Of a stretch of 64,000 nucleotides of DNA, positions 1 to 11,779 are shown in pieces (the stretch's first letter is position 1; every line of letters begins with the position of its first letter). Below the pieces are notes generated by a model, which searched no databases, had not been told where the DNA came from, and saw only the letters and a list, made by a program, of their open reading frames with translations. Both the position numbers and the translations under genes were made by a program. Source of the stretch: Gymnopus androsaceus JB14 (lineage: Eukaryota; Basidiomycota; Agaricomycetes; Agaricales; Omphalotaceae); assembly GCA_009733575.1 (NCBI GenBank), contig ML769494.1:124001-188000 (forward strand), in the 5' to 3' direction.

Positions 1-230
1 GATGCACTGCTTGCAAAGCCAGAATTTGCACTACTCAAGACTATGGACAATGAAGTGCCAGAGTGATCGTGAACGAGCCCGGAATTGGTTTGAAGCTGAG
101 TGAAACAACAGATGCCATTCTTACAGGGATCTGGGAAGCTGGTGGTACGAAAGATGAAGCTGAATTAATGCATTTGCGTCTTGATTTGGTCAGAGTGGCT
201 GCTTTGAGATGGCTTGATTCTCATGACACG
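1..230 (+). pseudogene. 3' fragment of an F-box/LRR-like gene
   Basis: Frame 1 opens with LLAKPEFALLKTM, the same peptide that ends the F-box-like genes on the other strand near 37.9 kb and 8.6 kb. A stop follows after about 21 codons. After a frame change the next stretch (VIVNEPGIGLKLSE) matches the tail of the degenerate copy near 39.55 kb. The window therefore starts inside another copy of this local family. Whether the upstream part is intact cannot be seen. Confidence 0.6.
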
Positions 231-701
231 TATAATTAATTTGTCTTGTATTTTTTTTTGTCGCTTGAATATTTTTGGAGAATCTTTTGCAATGCATCCT
301 TATCTGTATCCTGACTGTCGGATATTCCGCGACGAGTCCGCCTTCCCGAGGCCAATCCCGCTCGTGTAAATTTAGCAGATAAGCTGAACTTGGAAGTTGA
401 AGCACTTTCAACATTTCTGTGCAGGGATGAATCGTCGAATTTTGCTAAATGACCTTCCGTGTAGTACTTACTTGGCCTACAACATGAATACCTCTTGAAA
501 AACGCGGTTTCAACGCGTCGCGTCCAACACACGTGTCTTATCAATATTTGAATAGATTGTCGGCAAATCGGGTCCGACAGCCGTCTTGTGCTGTATTTAA
601 CTAGGCTTGAAGACTATGATCTCCTTTCTTCTTCTCTTTCCTTAGCAGGACTCACCTCCAACTATCAATCTTGAAGACCGTTGCTCAACTCGACCGCAAT
701 A
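231..701. other. intergenic, upstream of URC1
   Basis: No convincing gene. The last 80 bases before the URC1 start are rich in C and T (around 626-650), as is common for basidiomycete promoters and 5' UTRs. Confidence 0.5.
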
Positions 702-2700
702 ATGCCGGTGTCCGATGCAGTATTCACCCAAATCCTTGCGCAATTGCAATCGCTGCAAGTGTCGCAGCAGACGATGCAAGCCAAGGTATGTTAACTTGCT
801 CATAATTATGCTTCTCTAATATCCTTCCCGGTTAGCTCGATGCCCTCAGTTTAGCAGGAAGCGCATCGCCCCCTCCCGCTGAGCCGAAAGGGCTTCCGAT
901 TTACAGTGGTCGACAATCATCGGTCGACAGTACCAGCAATATCCCCCTTTCAGCTAGTGTCGATTCTCTTGATTCTACAGCAGCAGGAGCGGCTGAGCGT
1001 CATCTTTCTTCGCCGACTATGGTACCGACCGATAAAGAGAGAGAGAAATTGCTGTACCCTGGGAGGGTTTTGCTCACAACTTACCCTGACCAACATGGTA
1101 TTTCTCCTTACTCCATCTCCTGGGGTGCTTCTAGTGCCTCTCTTCGTGGACCGGTCATCTGCTCTCGCTTGCCGGGATCTATCAAAGTTCGTAATGCCTT
1201 GGGTGCTCACTCGGGTTCCTATTCCATCTATCGTGCTCTTTCAATCGCCATGGGCTCTCTCTCTCCGACTCACAGACCCGATTATTCAATGACGCAACCT
1301 CCAGTTGATATCCCTCCTAATCCAAGCTGGTTTGATAAGACCAAGATCGTCAGTTTAGACCCTTGGGGACACTTGGTACCCAGTGTGTTCGAGCGGGAGA
1401 TCAGAGAGAAGGAGCAGGGTGGCCTTGGACTAGACATTCGTCCTTCTATTTCTGTCACCAAAGCACATATCAAGCTCAAGGAGATTGATGATTCAGTTAA
1501 ACGAGGGGAGCTCGTCGTCGATGGTAAGGTTGTGTTGCAGAGTGAACCCCTGAAGATGCCGGATGGTAGTCTGATTCCCGGATTGGAGGCTGGTGTAAGT
1601 TGGGGATCTTGACAATGTTCTTAATCAATGTACTAACCTCATTCCTCTAGGTCGAGGTAAATGTCAGCAAAGCTGCTGTGGATCCGATCTGGTATCTTCC
1701 CGGGGTTGCAGAGCGGTTCGGAATGTGCGTCATCTCCCGTATACGCCCGCTATTCGTCGACACTGACTGGTGCCTTTAACTCAGCTCTGAATCCCTGCTC
1801 CGCCGCGCCCTCTTCGAGGATACCGGAGGAATGTACCCCGAGCTTATCACTCGTCCCGATATCAAGGTCTTCTTACCTCCCATCGGAAATTTAACGGTTT
1901 ATATCTGTACGTGTTCATCTATCCTTTCAACGCAATTCACTCATTCATCTACCCAGTTCGGCAACCCTGCCTTCATCCGTGACCCGTCCAAGATGCTCAC
2001 TGTGCGGGTCCACGATGAATGTAACGGTTCAGACGTTTTCGGATCTGACATTTGCACATGTAAACCCTATCTCGTCTACGCGATAGAGGAGTGTATACGG
2101 ACTGCTCAAGGGAGACATGCCGATCAGCTCACTAAAGATGGACAACCTGGAGAACCCGGAGTAGGTGTCGCAGTGTATTTCAGGAAAGAAGGACGAGCTT
2201 TAGGAGAGGTTACCAAGTACCTCGTTTATAACCTCCGGAAACGAGGTGGGGATTCGGCAGGACAAGTACTTTAAGAGTACGGAGTTGGTCGCAGGAGTTA
2301 AGGATATGCGATTCCAGGTTGGTTTGCTTTCTGCTTTCGCTTAGGTTTTATGGCTCATGCATCCTATCTTTTCCTAGGCTCTGATGCCCGATGTCCTGCA
2401 CTGGCTCGGGATCACCAAGATCGACAATATGGTGAGCATGAGCGACATGAAGTATGATGCGATTGTAGGGAGCGGTATTGAGATCAAGAAACGGTAAGTG
2501 TTTCGCTTTCTATCTATCCGATGATTACTGATTCACGCCTTTCCACCAGATACGACATCCCCGCACATCTTATCCCGCCCGACTCCCAAGTGGAAATCGA
2601 CGCCAAGATCGCGAGTGGTTATTTCTCAAGCGGGAAGCAGGTCACTGAGGATGACTTGAAGAAGACGGTGGGGAGGAGTTGGGAAGAGGTGGAGCATTAA
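702..2700 (+). CDS. URC1: GTP cyclohydrolase II-like uracil catabolism protein
   Basis: Multi-exon gene. Exons seen are 702-785, 836-1594, 1651-1724, 1785 to about 2317 with a further intron near 1.9 kb, 2378-2493 and 2550-2700. The N-terminal domain includes YPGRVLLTTYPDQHG and RNALGAHSGSYS. The C-terminal domain carries the cyclohydrolase II zinc site DECNGSDVFGSDICTC and RKRGGDSA. In fungi this two-domain architecture belongs to URC1 of the uracil catabolism (URC) pathway rather than to the shorter riboflavin enzyme. Two oddities: the intron near 1911-1960 does not join in phase unless an upstream donor is used, and one extra G near 2262 breaks the frame between GGDSA and DKYFKSTE. Both flanks of that break match the family, so the cause is either a recent mutation or a base-call error. 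Confidence 0.82.
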
Positions 2701-3717
2701 GAAGCGATTGAGCTCGTAACCTGTTTGATTTCGATTTTGGTTTTGCTTCGTATTTTATTTATCGCGCTGCGACTCGTGAAGGAGTGCACTATTAATTTTC
2801 AATGTATACGATATCTACGATAATATGATAACTAGTTGAATGCGAGTTTCATTTACCAGGTTGACGCTAGGCTTAAAGTCACAGTGACAGTTCCCTCAAG
2901 TCTTGATTCAAGAGGTTGAGAAGAAACCTCGTCACTTTTTCACCGAGGCATGAGCGCTTATTGCAAGTTCGCGCGCTTCTCTTTCATCGCCCATCTTCTG
3001 GGATTCAGAACCCAGACTTGCGTCTCAACTTGCTATGCTGTCGAAAAGCCTCAATTCCTAGTAAGTTCGAATAAGACTCAATCGTGAAGTGTCTTTTCTT
3101 TTATCATTAAATAATAGCGCACCGCTCAGGAATATTGAAGCCTCCAGCTTTTTTTCCGACCCAACGTCAAATCCATAAGCGAACAACCAAAGATCCACGA
3201 TTCGGAACTGATAGATCTCGTCTACATCTTTTCCATATGCAGCGAAATTTGCAGCCTCGCCTTCATGTCCCCACCAATTCGTTGATGCGTTGCAACACGG
3301 CGGACTATTGGGAGTTTCCAATTACTGCACCGGTCGCCGTGCTTGTCATCCCAAAGGGGTGCCTTGCCTCTCACAGACCATTGAGTCAATGATGAAGCTC
3401 GGCCATGGTATAAGATCCTAGAATTGGTGGTAGGATTAACAATTTTGAGGCCAGTACATGCATCTGCGATCTTCCTTCTTGGGCTCTGGAGATCCTTTAT
3501 GACCGAACTTAATCCAACCGAACTTAATCCAACCGTTGTTGACACACCGGTTACATGCGCAAATACATGCCTTTAAGAATCTTATCTTGGCTTGCCGTGA
3601 TGATATTCCTATGTTCGGACACGTACCGCCAAAAATTTCTTTGAAAAATATATATATTCCTATGTTCTGACCCTTGAAAGTACCACGTATATCCCTCCCC
3701 AGCTCTTCCTCTCAACA
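2701..3717. other. intergenic between URC1 and P450
   Basis: No recognisable gene. A 15-base unit, CCGAACTTAATCCAA, is repeated in tandem at 3503-3532, and ATATTCCTATGTTC occurs twice near 3605 and 3656. Confidence 0.5.
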
Positions 3718-6157
3718 ATGATCATAGAGGGAGCTCCGCTTTTTGCTGCTTTCATCCTTGCTCTGATCTTCCTAGCTTTGAATCGTCGCAATGGTAATTC
3801 AAGACCCCTTCCCCCAGGCCCGAAAAAGCTTCCTCTTCTCGGGAATCTCCGTGTATGGCCCATTCTCAAGTTTTTCAATCGTAACCTGATTTTTTACCTA
3901 GGACATGCCTTCTAGTTTTCAATGGATTGCATTCTCCCAATGGGCTAAACAATACGGTAAAATACCCCTCTAACTAGTACTACCGGCGCTGCGAACTGAG
4001 TACGAGGATGGACACAGATTCAGATATACTCCACCTTGAAGTTGCAGGATCCCAATACATTGTGTTGAACTCATATGATGCAGCTGCGGACCTACTTGAC
4101 AAGAGATCGAGTATTTATTCAAGCAGGTAAGTCTTATGCTTGGGCATTCGAAGTTTTCATCTAATGATGGACAGACCTCATGCGACTATGCTATACGATC
4201 TGTGAGCAATGAAATCATGACCCTTCACTCTAAAAATTAAAAATTGACCATACAACGTTTAACAGCGTAGGGTACGTCAGTCCTCAGCAAGCAATAGAAT
4301 GCTCACGCATCAATCCAAACATAGTTGGAACCGGGATCTTGCTCTTAATGTCATACGGAGAAGACTTGAAAGCTCATAGGAAGCTCTTCCAACAAGGTGA
4401 GTTTCAATACGCTAAGGGTTGATCATCGCATAAAATTGTCTTACGCAGAATTCCATCCAAACCATCCCTCGTTGCATCGTCCACATGAAAAGAAAGCTCT
4501 TGTAGTTTTCTTAAACGGATTACTCGAAACGCCGGAGGAATGGATGGGTCATATTCGACAGTAAGGCCGTTTCCTTTGATCATCTCTTCCTGCGTCAGAG
4601 TTTGTGTTCAGCCAACTAAAGTTTTCAATAGCATGACAGGCTCGATTATCCTCCGAGTCGCCTATGGCATCCACGTCCAGCCCAATAACGATCCAGACAT
4701 CCACGCAGCCGAAAAGATGATATCCGTTTTAAACATCGCAGGGCTTCCAGGTGCATTCCTTGTTGTAAGTTCTGCATCGAGCAATTACTCTCTATGTCAT
4801 GAGAAAGATTCTAACCGCTACTATAGGACACTTTACCTATACTCAAATATGTCCCCTCCTGGTTCCCGGGTGCCTCCTTCAAACGAAAAGCAAAGGCTTG
4901 GAATGGGATTCTTGCAGCGACAATTACGCCGCCATTTATGAAAGTCAAGAAAGCTATGGTAAGACTTTCGAACGATCACTGGCACTCCCGTTAATAACAG
5001 ATGCACCCATAGAATCAATGGTACCGCAGAAGACTGCTTCAGCCTACGATGTCTACAAAATGCGAAACATCCAGATCCACGTATCGATTTTCTTTCAGGA
5101 GGAGGAAGAGATCATCAAAGAGACTGCTGGGACTATGTACGAAGGTCTGAAGCTGCTGCTACGTTGCTTCACTTCTTTGCATTTTTCAGTATGTTGAAAA
5201 TTCTTTGCAGGTGGTGCTGACACAGGGATAACCGCTCTCCGGACATTCATCCTCGCCATACTGAATTTCCCCAATGCTCAACGTGAGGCACAGGAGGAAT
5301 TAGATCGTGTCATTGGCAAGGAAAGATTACCAGACTATGATGATAAGGACTCTCTGCCGTATATAACTGCTGTTACCTATGAATGTCTCAGGTAAGATCG
5401 AGCATCGTTTCCCTGAGCTTCGCTTATTGCCTCTGCTGTAGGTGGCAGCCCATTGTACCGTTAGGCAAGTTGATTCTTTATCCTTTTGTGTTCCATGTTA
5501 ATATCATGTAGCCTTCCCTCACCGGGTCGACACGGAGGACACCTACAGAGGATATCTTATACCCAAGGACTCTGTGGTAATACCCAATGTCTGGTGTGTA
5601 GGGTTTCTTGTGGTCGAATCTACTCTGCTCACACACCCTAACTCCTCTCCGTCTCTTACAGGGGAATACTCCGAGACCCCTCAATTTATGGGCCTAATGC
5701 ACACGAATTTGAGCCCAAGCGATGGCTCATCAAAACAAACGGAGGAGAATGGAAGCTCAATCCTGACATGCGTGATCCAACTACTATAAGTTTTGGATTT
5801 GGAAGACGGTTTGTGCCATGCTACTTTATGCTACGTGATGTTAGTCTGATATGGATGTGCTGCAGAGTCTGTCCTGGCAAACACATGGGTCTTTCCTCAC
5901 TTTGGATAAACATTGCATCTCTCCTTCACTCGTTCAATATTACCCCCGCTATTGCTAAGGATGGAAAACCCATCGAGCCCAGAGTGAAGTATGTTTCAGG
6001 TGTGCTAAGGTATGCGCGTTCGCTTCATTCCTCCTTATTCCTTACTTATTTCCTTGGATGCAGCGCTCCTGCTCCGTTTGAATGTACAATCAGACCTCGA
6101 TCAGATGGACATGTGGCACTCGTAAAAGAGGCATTGGCCAGCGAATTGGAGGGATAA
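3718..6157 (+). CDS. cytochrome P450, microsomal type, possible frame breaks
   Basis: Starts with a membrane anchor followed by the proline-rich hinge PLPPGPKKLPLLGNL. Later exons give the I-helix GGADTGITAL, the K-helix ExxR as YECLR, the PERF-like region FEPKRWL and the haem-binding loop FGFGRRVCPGKHM, where the Cys ligates haem. The last exon ends in LASELEG at the stop. About a dozen short introns are present. Families with this motif set oxidise small hydrophobic substrates; the substrate cannot be read from sequence. Two internal joins (around 4265-4325 and 5010-5100) do not keep phase, although the protein on both sides is P450-like, so the gene may be decaying or contain base-call errors. 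The last exon is closely related to the relic at 16,677. Confidence 0.8.
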
Positions 6158-6240
6158 ATAAACAATCAGATTTAGTACTTAGTAGCATAAAGTAAGCGCG
6201 TCAATTCTCTGCTTCCTACTCTTTGGCATATTCACTCCAC

Positions 6241-8844
6241 TGCGGCCTCGTTCCCAGTCCATCTCATTCCAATTCGCCAGTCCAATCGCACTCTATGAAT
6301 CCCTCTAAATTGAACCGAAAATCTCTGATTCTTCAAGGGTCAACTTAACCAAATTTGAGACTACGCCCCGGAACGACAGATTTGCTAGCCTGTCCTATTC
6401 AATTCAAGCCGTACATTCTAAGTTCTAAAGATCCAAAATTGAGAAGAAAAAGCTCTACTGATTTATGAAGGCATAGTCGGTATAACCCTTCCCACTCTCG
6501 TCTCCACCATAGAAAGTTTGTCGGTCATACGCAGACAACGGTAGGTTGCCTTGTAATCTCAAAGGGAGGTCTGGCTGAAAACACAAGGACAGAGTGAGTA
6601 AAGGTTGCGCTCAATTATTGTTCAAAATACTGACGTTGGAGATAAAGTCCCTTCCGAAAGCGACCAACACTCCTTCACGTTCCGCCGCCTTCAGTGCTTT
6701 CTCCCGTGTATAGCCATCTGCGACTACCAATGGCCGCGGTGACCACATGTCAAAGAAGACTTCGTTGGACTCGTTTAGGATTATCCAGGTCTCGCGATTG
6801 AATCATATGAAGATATGCGAGATTCGGATGCCTTTCTCGAAGCTGAGAAATAAAGGTAGGTGTATGTTGGAATAGGATCTTCCATACCCATGGCTGAGAT
6901 ATAACCATTAGCGACCATTATCATTAAGAAAGCAAAAGTACCAACATTGACCGCGACTCCAAGGGCTTAAACGAATCGCAGTCTTGTTTTCACCAACTGC
7001 TTTGGTGACTGCTTCCACAACTTCGAGGGCATACCTGGACCGATTTTCTATGCTCCCTCCGTACTGGTCTGTGCGGTTATTCGATATGTCCTGGAGGAAC
7101 TGGTCGATCAAGAAACCGTTTGCGCCGTGAAGCTCAACTCCGTCAAACCCCGCCTTGTGCACTGCGTCGGCAGCAGCTTTAACAAATAGCTTCACCGACG
7201 CCTGGATCTCCTCGACAGTCATTGGTCTGGGGACTTGGCCTCCCTCCATAGGGATGTCTCCTGCACTGACCACTTCATAAGTGGGATCTATTGCTTTGAG
7301 AACAGCGGGATCCGCAACTCGGCCCATTGCTGCAATTTGAAGGTAGATGTAGCTGCCTTTGGCGTGCACGGCCTTAACCACCTGTTCGTAAGTATACCTC
7401 ATTAGGATGCAAGACTTTTTAGAAAAACCGCGATTCCGTTACCTCTTTCCATGCAGCAATGTGCTCCTCGGTCCATACACCGGGAGCACCTGGAAAACCC
7501 GCTGCGTTGGCTCCAATTATGGTTCCCTCAGATATGAGGAATGTTCCGGGGGTGCTGGCGCGCTGAGAGTAGTACTCTTTCACCACGTTCAGCAGTCCAA
7601 AGGTACTGTTTGTCCGGAGTCGTGTCAGGGGTGCCATAACCACTCGTGTGCTCAGGTTCATGGTACCGACTTTAATCGGTGCGAAAAGGTTGGGAGTGGA
7701 TGCTCGTGCTGCAGACATTGTGTTGTAGTGTTGTTCGTTGGTTCGTTGGGTTGAAAGTGTCGGAGATACTGTCTATACTTTGTAACCTCGACCTTTATAT
7801 CGTTTTGAACAAGTACTCGGCCTTCCAGCTAGTCTTACCAAGAGTATCAGTAATCTTTCTCTTACAGAGCTCTTGCGAGCGTGAATAATGACATCGGTAC
7901 CGATGGAAAAAGTACCACTGGGGGCAACATAGCGTCTGCCATTGAATTGCACGCGTTGCCCTCTCTATTCTTCATGGACCGAGGTCTCATGTCGTCAAAG
8001 AATGAACAATGTCATCATGGCTACATACTGTACCTCGCCGCTTAGTAGCTGGATGGTGCCATAGCTGGATACTTTTTCCAATTAAAATTTTCGGAGAAGG
8101 GAGGATGCCTAGAATATATGTTGTTTCAGAGTTGTAGGAGAGTTCAGACATCTTGAACGAGGTCTGATGAGAAACAATATCGGAGAACAGAAAGATTGAG
8201 AAAAAGCCGTGTTTGTTTAGGCGATGGCAGGTCCTCCTAGCATATCACTCAAGATACGTATTGTACGTGTACGAGAATCAGAATACTGAACATTAGCCAA
8301 ATCTCCAGACTACAATTCGTCGAGTCCCAACCCGAAGATCAAGTTTCTTCAGCGAATAATATAAGCACTGTGATCCGAGACTGGAATCATCCTGTGTGTG
8401 GAGAAGCCAACAAATCTTAACTGGAAACAACAGTCATTAGTCTTCTGCTTCTGTTTCCTTTAGACATACCGAGTGCTTAGCCAGTCTGAATCCGAATACT
8501 TTGGCTTTCGTACCACCAGCTTCCTAGATCCCTCCAAGAATGCCATCTGTTTACAAATTTGCTGCCTGATATCAATCATCCTTGGGCACATCCTCGCTCA
8601 CTTCAATGTTCATCGTTTTGAGTAGAGCAAATTCTGGCTTTGCAAGCAGTACATCATCAATCAAGCGACATGCCCACTGAGTAGCGTTCTTCAGGATGAC
8701 AATGGTAAAGTGCCGTAGAGGGAACCTAATTCGAACCGAATGGGTCCAGGAAAGGTTTAGAATAGGGACTGCATCACCGGAATCCAGATGACATTGAAGA
8801 ACTGTAAACTGCGGAGGTTGGGTGTGTATTTGAGATAATCGAGA
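6241..8844. repeat. segmental duplication, copy 1
   Basis: Collinear with 33,863-38,186 in the same orientation. The pair covers the OYE gene, its promoter and the 3' part of an F-box-like gene. Copy 1 is about 2.6 kb. Copy 2 is the same length once the Helitron-like insertion at 35,583-37,292 is removed. Similarity ends abruptly near 8844 / 38,186. The region 7719-8459 inside this block is non-coding and matches the OYE upstream region of copy 2. Confidence 0.9.
6455..7718 (-). pseudogene. old yellow enzyme (NADPH dehydrogenase-like), decayed copy
   Basis: Same gene as the intact copy at 34,107-35,365. Exon 1 starts MSAARASTPNLFAPIKVG and exon 2 carries the flavin/substrate motif VELHGANGFLIDQF. 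Relative to the intact copy there is one extra base near 6771 and another near 6853, both inside exon 3, so the reading frame is lost between YTYL and the C-terminus. Splice sites of the other introns are kept. The protein family binds FMN in a TIM barrel and reduces activated C=C bonds with NADPH. This copy is unlikely to give full-length enzyme unless the two insertions are sequencing errors. Confidence 0.85.
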
Positions 8845-8868
8845 AAACAGCTCACACTGGGGCAACAC
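8460..8868 (-). pseudogene. F-box/LRR-like gene, C-terminal fragment
   Basis: The minus strand encodes RIRFPLRHFTIVILKNATQW and LLAKPEFALLKTMNIEVSED, matching the C-terminal third of the F-box-like gene at 37,808-39,084. Homology stops at the duplication boundary near 8844 and no N-terminal part follows. The fragment therefore travelled with the duplicated block. Confidence 0.75.
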
Positions 8869-9076
8869 TGGGGAGTTATTATCGTTAAATAGCCCAAAGA
8901 AAGATCACAAAGGGTACAGGTAAAGGAGGTGTAGGTGTAAGCGTAGGTAGAGAGAAAACGTATGAGCAGCTGCAAATATCTGATATAATGTCTTGCGATG
9001 ATAGAATCGTCCCTGGACAGCTTGATCGCGTCATCAGATCGTGACGCGTTCCTGCAACTTGAACTCGACTCTCATC

Positions 9077-10683
9077 ATGGACTCGATAATATCAGCATTG
9101 ACCACCTCGTCCTTCGCATGGCCACTTCAATTCTGCCTCTTCTCCACCGTCGTCACCTACATTGCCTCAGTCTTGACCTCGAACGTCTCGCAAGTGGACC
9201 GAGTCTGGACGTTTCTTCCCTTGATTTACACTGCATATTTCGCCCTTTTGCCTTTATGGCCTCTTGAACAAACGATTCCATTACTTCCCTTTGTTCCTTC
9301 CGACTTGCAATCTGAATCCCAGGATATATTTTGGAGTCCTCGAGCATTAATTCTCCTATTCCTAGTCACGATATGGATGTTCCGACTGTCGTACAACACA
9401 TACCGACGAGGTCTTTTCAGTCTTTCAGACGAAGACTACCGCTGGGCAGTTCTGCGCGCGCAGCTTCCACCCTTTTTATTCCAGCTTGTAAACCTCACAT
9501 TCATCGCTGCCACACAAAATCTCCTTTTACTCACTCTCGGTTATCCGGCCTACCTCGCATCGATGCAGAAACCCCAGATGCTTTACAGCGACGCATTTCT
9601 CGAGCTTTGGGCACTGGGTGTGCTACTGATCGAGTTTACGGCGGATAACCAACAGTTTGTGTATCAGACGTATAAACATGCGTATTTAGATCACTTTCGA
9701 AAAGCCGCGTCGTCTTCTGCGGCTCATACCCATGCATTAGAGGTAGCGTCCAAGGCTGCTTGGCCGTTTGCTTCTCCTTCTCCAGCACAGTCCATTTCCA
9801 CAGCGAATGCTAGCGACTCTGGCCGTACCCTCCTCACCAATCTCCGTTTGACTCCCACCGAAGCCCATCGTGGTTTTATCACCTCAGGTTTCTGGGCCTA
9901 TTCCCGTCATCCTAATTTCGCGTGCGAGCAGACCTTTTGGTGGATTATTTGTTTCATACCGTTCAGTGCGCGTGCGTATCCACTGGTGATGTTTGGGGAT
10001 GGAGCGGTCACTTCCTTTTTGGAAATGATCATGTCTGCATTAGAAAACATCAAGTCTACATTCACATTCACTCACTTCCCAAACCCAACCTCCCTCACCT
10101 CCCTAACACCGTTCCTCCCACTTCTTCCCGCCCTGCTCCTCTCTATTCTCTTCTTTTCCTCAACTCTCTACACCGAAGCCATCTCCAAATCCAAATACCC
10201 TCTGCCTACACCGCTTACCAAACTCGAGTCCCGATGTTTGCCTTTTTGAGTGTACCTCTGACGATGGGGTTGGTTCCGGTTGTAGTGATGGTGCAGATGG
10301 GGACGGGGATGGCTTGGATGCCGGCGTTTGTGCCGTTGGTGATGTTTGTGGGGATTAGTCTCGGGACTAATATGGGCGGGGGAGGTGATGCAGGCTCGGC
10401 GGAACGGGGACAAGGTCCGTCGACGTCAACGGCTACGTCTGGGACGAGTGCTGGGAATGCACGGGGAGGGAGTGGGATTGGACCGATACGTCCAATGATT
10501 GAACTCGCACTAGGCAAAATACTAGTTCCGGTATTGAACGTGATCGAGTGGATAGAGGTACCGGTAGGGAAGTGGTGGTATTTCTTGAGGAACGGGAAGG
10601 AGGAAAGGAAGCGAGTTGAGAGATTGGTTTGGGGCGAGGTGCAGGGGGAGGAGGGTGGGAGGGAGAAAGAAAAGGCTGAATAA
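9077..10683 (+). CDS. DUF1295 family integral membrane protein (steroid reductase-like)
   Basis: An ATG in good context (9077) begins MDSIISALTTSSFAWPLQF. A long uninterrupted exon follows with many hydrophobic segments and the family signature RGFITSGFWAYSRHPNFACE near residue 280, which in DUF1295 and related C14/5-alpha reductases lies next to the NADPH site. The next conserved stretch, YPSAYTAYQTRVPMF, is in another frame: one base appears to be missing near 10,200. Unrepaired, the protein stops after CLPF at 10,249. Continued in the new frame it runs to 10,683, adding a hydrophobic stretch, a Gly/Ser-rich linker and a basic end (GKWWYFLRNGKEERKR). An upstream ATG at 9041 would add 12 residues. 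Substrate is unknown. Confidence 0.75.
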
Positions 10684-10895
10684 GTAGTTCGGACTGGAAC
10701 CTTTTCTTCGTTCTTGTACATGTACTTACTTGGGTATTGTCATTATTATTTGGGTTGCTATACATATTTTCCAGTGGGATAAACTTTCTACTGGAGTCGT
10801 GCTAATTACCTGCCTACTCTTTTCATGTAGCTGAGTAGATACCAATCAAGATTAGTTAGAACAAAAAAAAAAAATTCCTCCTCTTCTTCTCTTAG

Positions 10896-10987
10896 CTCCC
10901 TGGCTGGGAGTCGAACCCAGCTTTCGCGCGAAAAGACTCATATTCTCTTATGACAGGCGCGTGTACTAACCGATATACTACCAGGGA
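10896..10987 (-). tRNA. tRNA-Asp (anticodon GTC), with intron
   Basis: Acceptor stem TCCCTGG pairs with CCAGGGA, the discriminator base is G, and the T arm is CTGGG-TTCGACT-CCCAG. The anticodon stem-loop CGCGC-CTGTCAC-GCGCG gives anticodon GTC. It is interrupted after the base 3' of the anticodon by an intron of about 20 bases. Mature length is about 72 bases. Confidence 0.93.
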
Positions 10988-11248
10988 GTTGCTGACATAG
11001 ACATGAGCCTGAATTCATTGCTCGATCATAGCGACAGAATTTAGAAGAAGTACGCATCGTCACCGGGTAAATCGAAGCCGTCCACCATCGTCAGTTATGA
11101 GTATTTCCCACTGTGTTTTGTCAATAGCGATACGAGTTCAGCGAATGTGGGGAATGTAAAATGGAAAGAGTGACATAAGTGAGGGAGTTGGCCATAAACA
11201 TATCAGCCAGCGCAGCCTTCAGAAATAGAGAGAGAGAAAGTTCCACTA

Positions 11249-11652
11249 CTAGTCAAATTCACGGCATACCAGTCTGTTCACATTGGAGAGATGCTGAACA
11301 ACAACGGCGGAAGTGTTAAGCAACACCTCGTCTTTTTCAGCCTGGTCTCCTTCCTCGAATCCCCACAGAAATAGTATTCGGACATACATAGCCAGACGTG
11401 GATTTCCAGCGAATGATGCAGCAAGTTTTCCGTCGGTTTTCAAATAAGCATCGAGGCCCGCCGTGTTATTCGAAGCTGGAAATCCAGTTCAACTGTCCGG
11501 AAGATGTCACGCTGTGTAGAGCGGACCCAAGCTTGTCCAACCAAGGCACAGCTGCAAAGAGTGGCTCTATCAGAATCATAGAGGTTTTCGATGGGCGTTA
11601 GGCCAACCAGCCCCAATCTAGCGCCCATATTTTTCTTGTTCTCTGAATCCAA
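11249..11652 (-). pseudogene. F-box-like gene, N-terminal fragment
   Basis: Minus-strand peptides CALVGQAWVRSTQRDIFR and LNTSAVVVQHLSNVN in two frames match the start of the F-box-like gene at 39,084 (CALVGQAWVRPSQRGIFR, LNAIATVIQHLSNVK). No full frame and no C-terminal part are present here. With the C-terminal fragment at 8460-8868, which is collinear on the same strand, this could be the other half of one gene, but the middle third is missing. Confidence 0.7.
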
Positions 11653-11779
11653 GTCTGAATCTTTGAATCTTTCACCAGAACTGCGCCTCCCTTGTTTTGC
11701 TCCAAATTCATTGATTCCAAGGTTTGACCATCTTCTTCACCTTTCTAGGAACATTCTGACAATTTTATGGATTCAGAAT

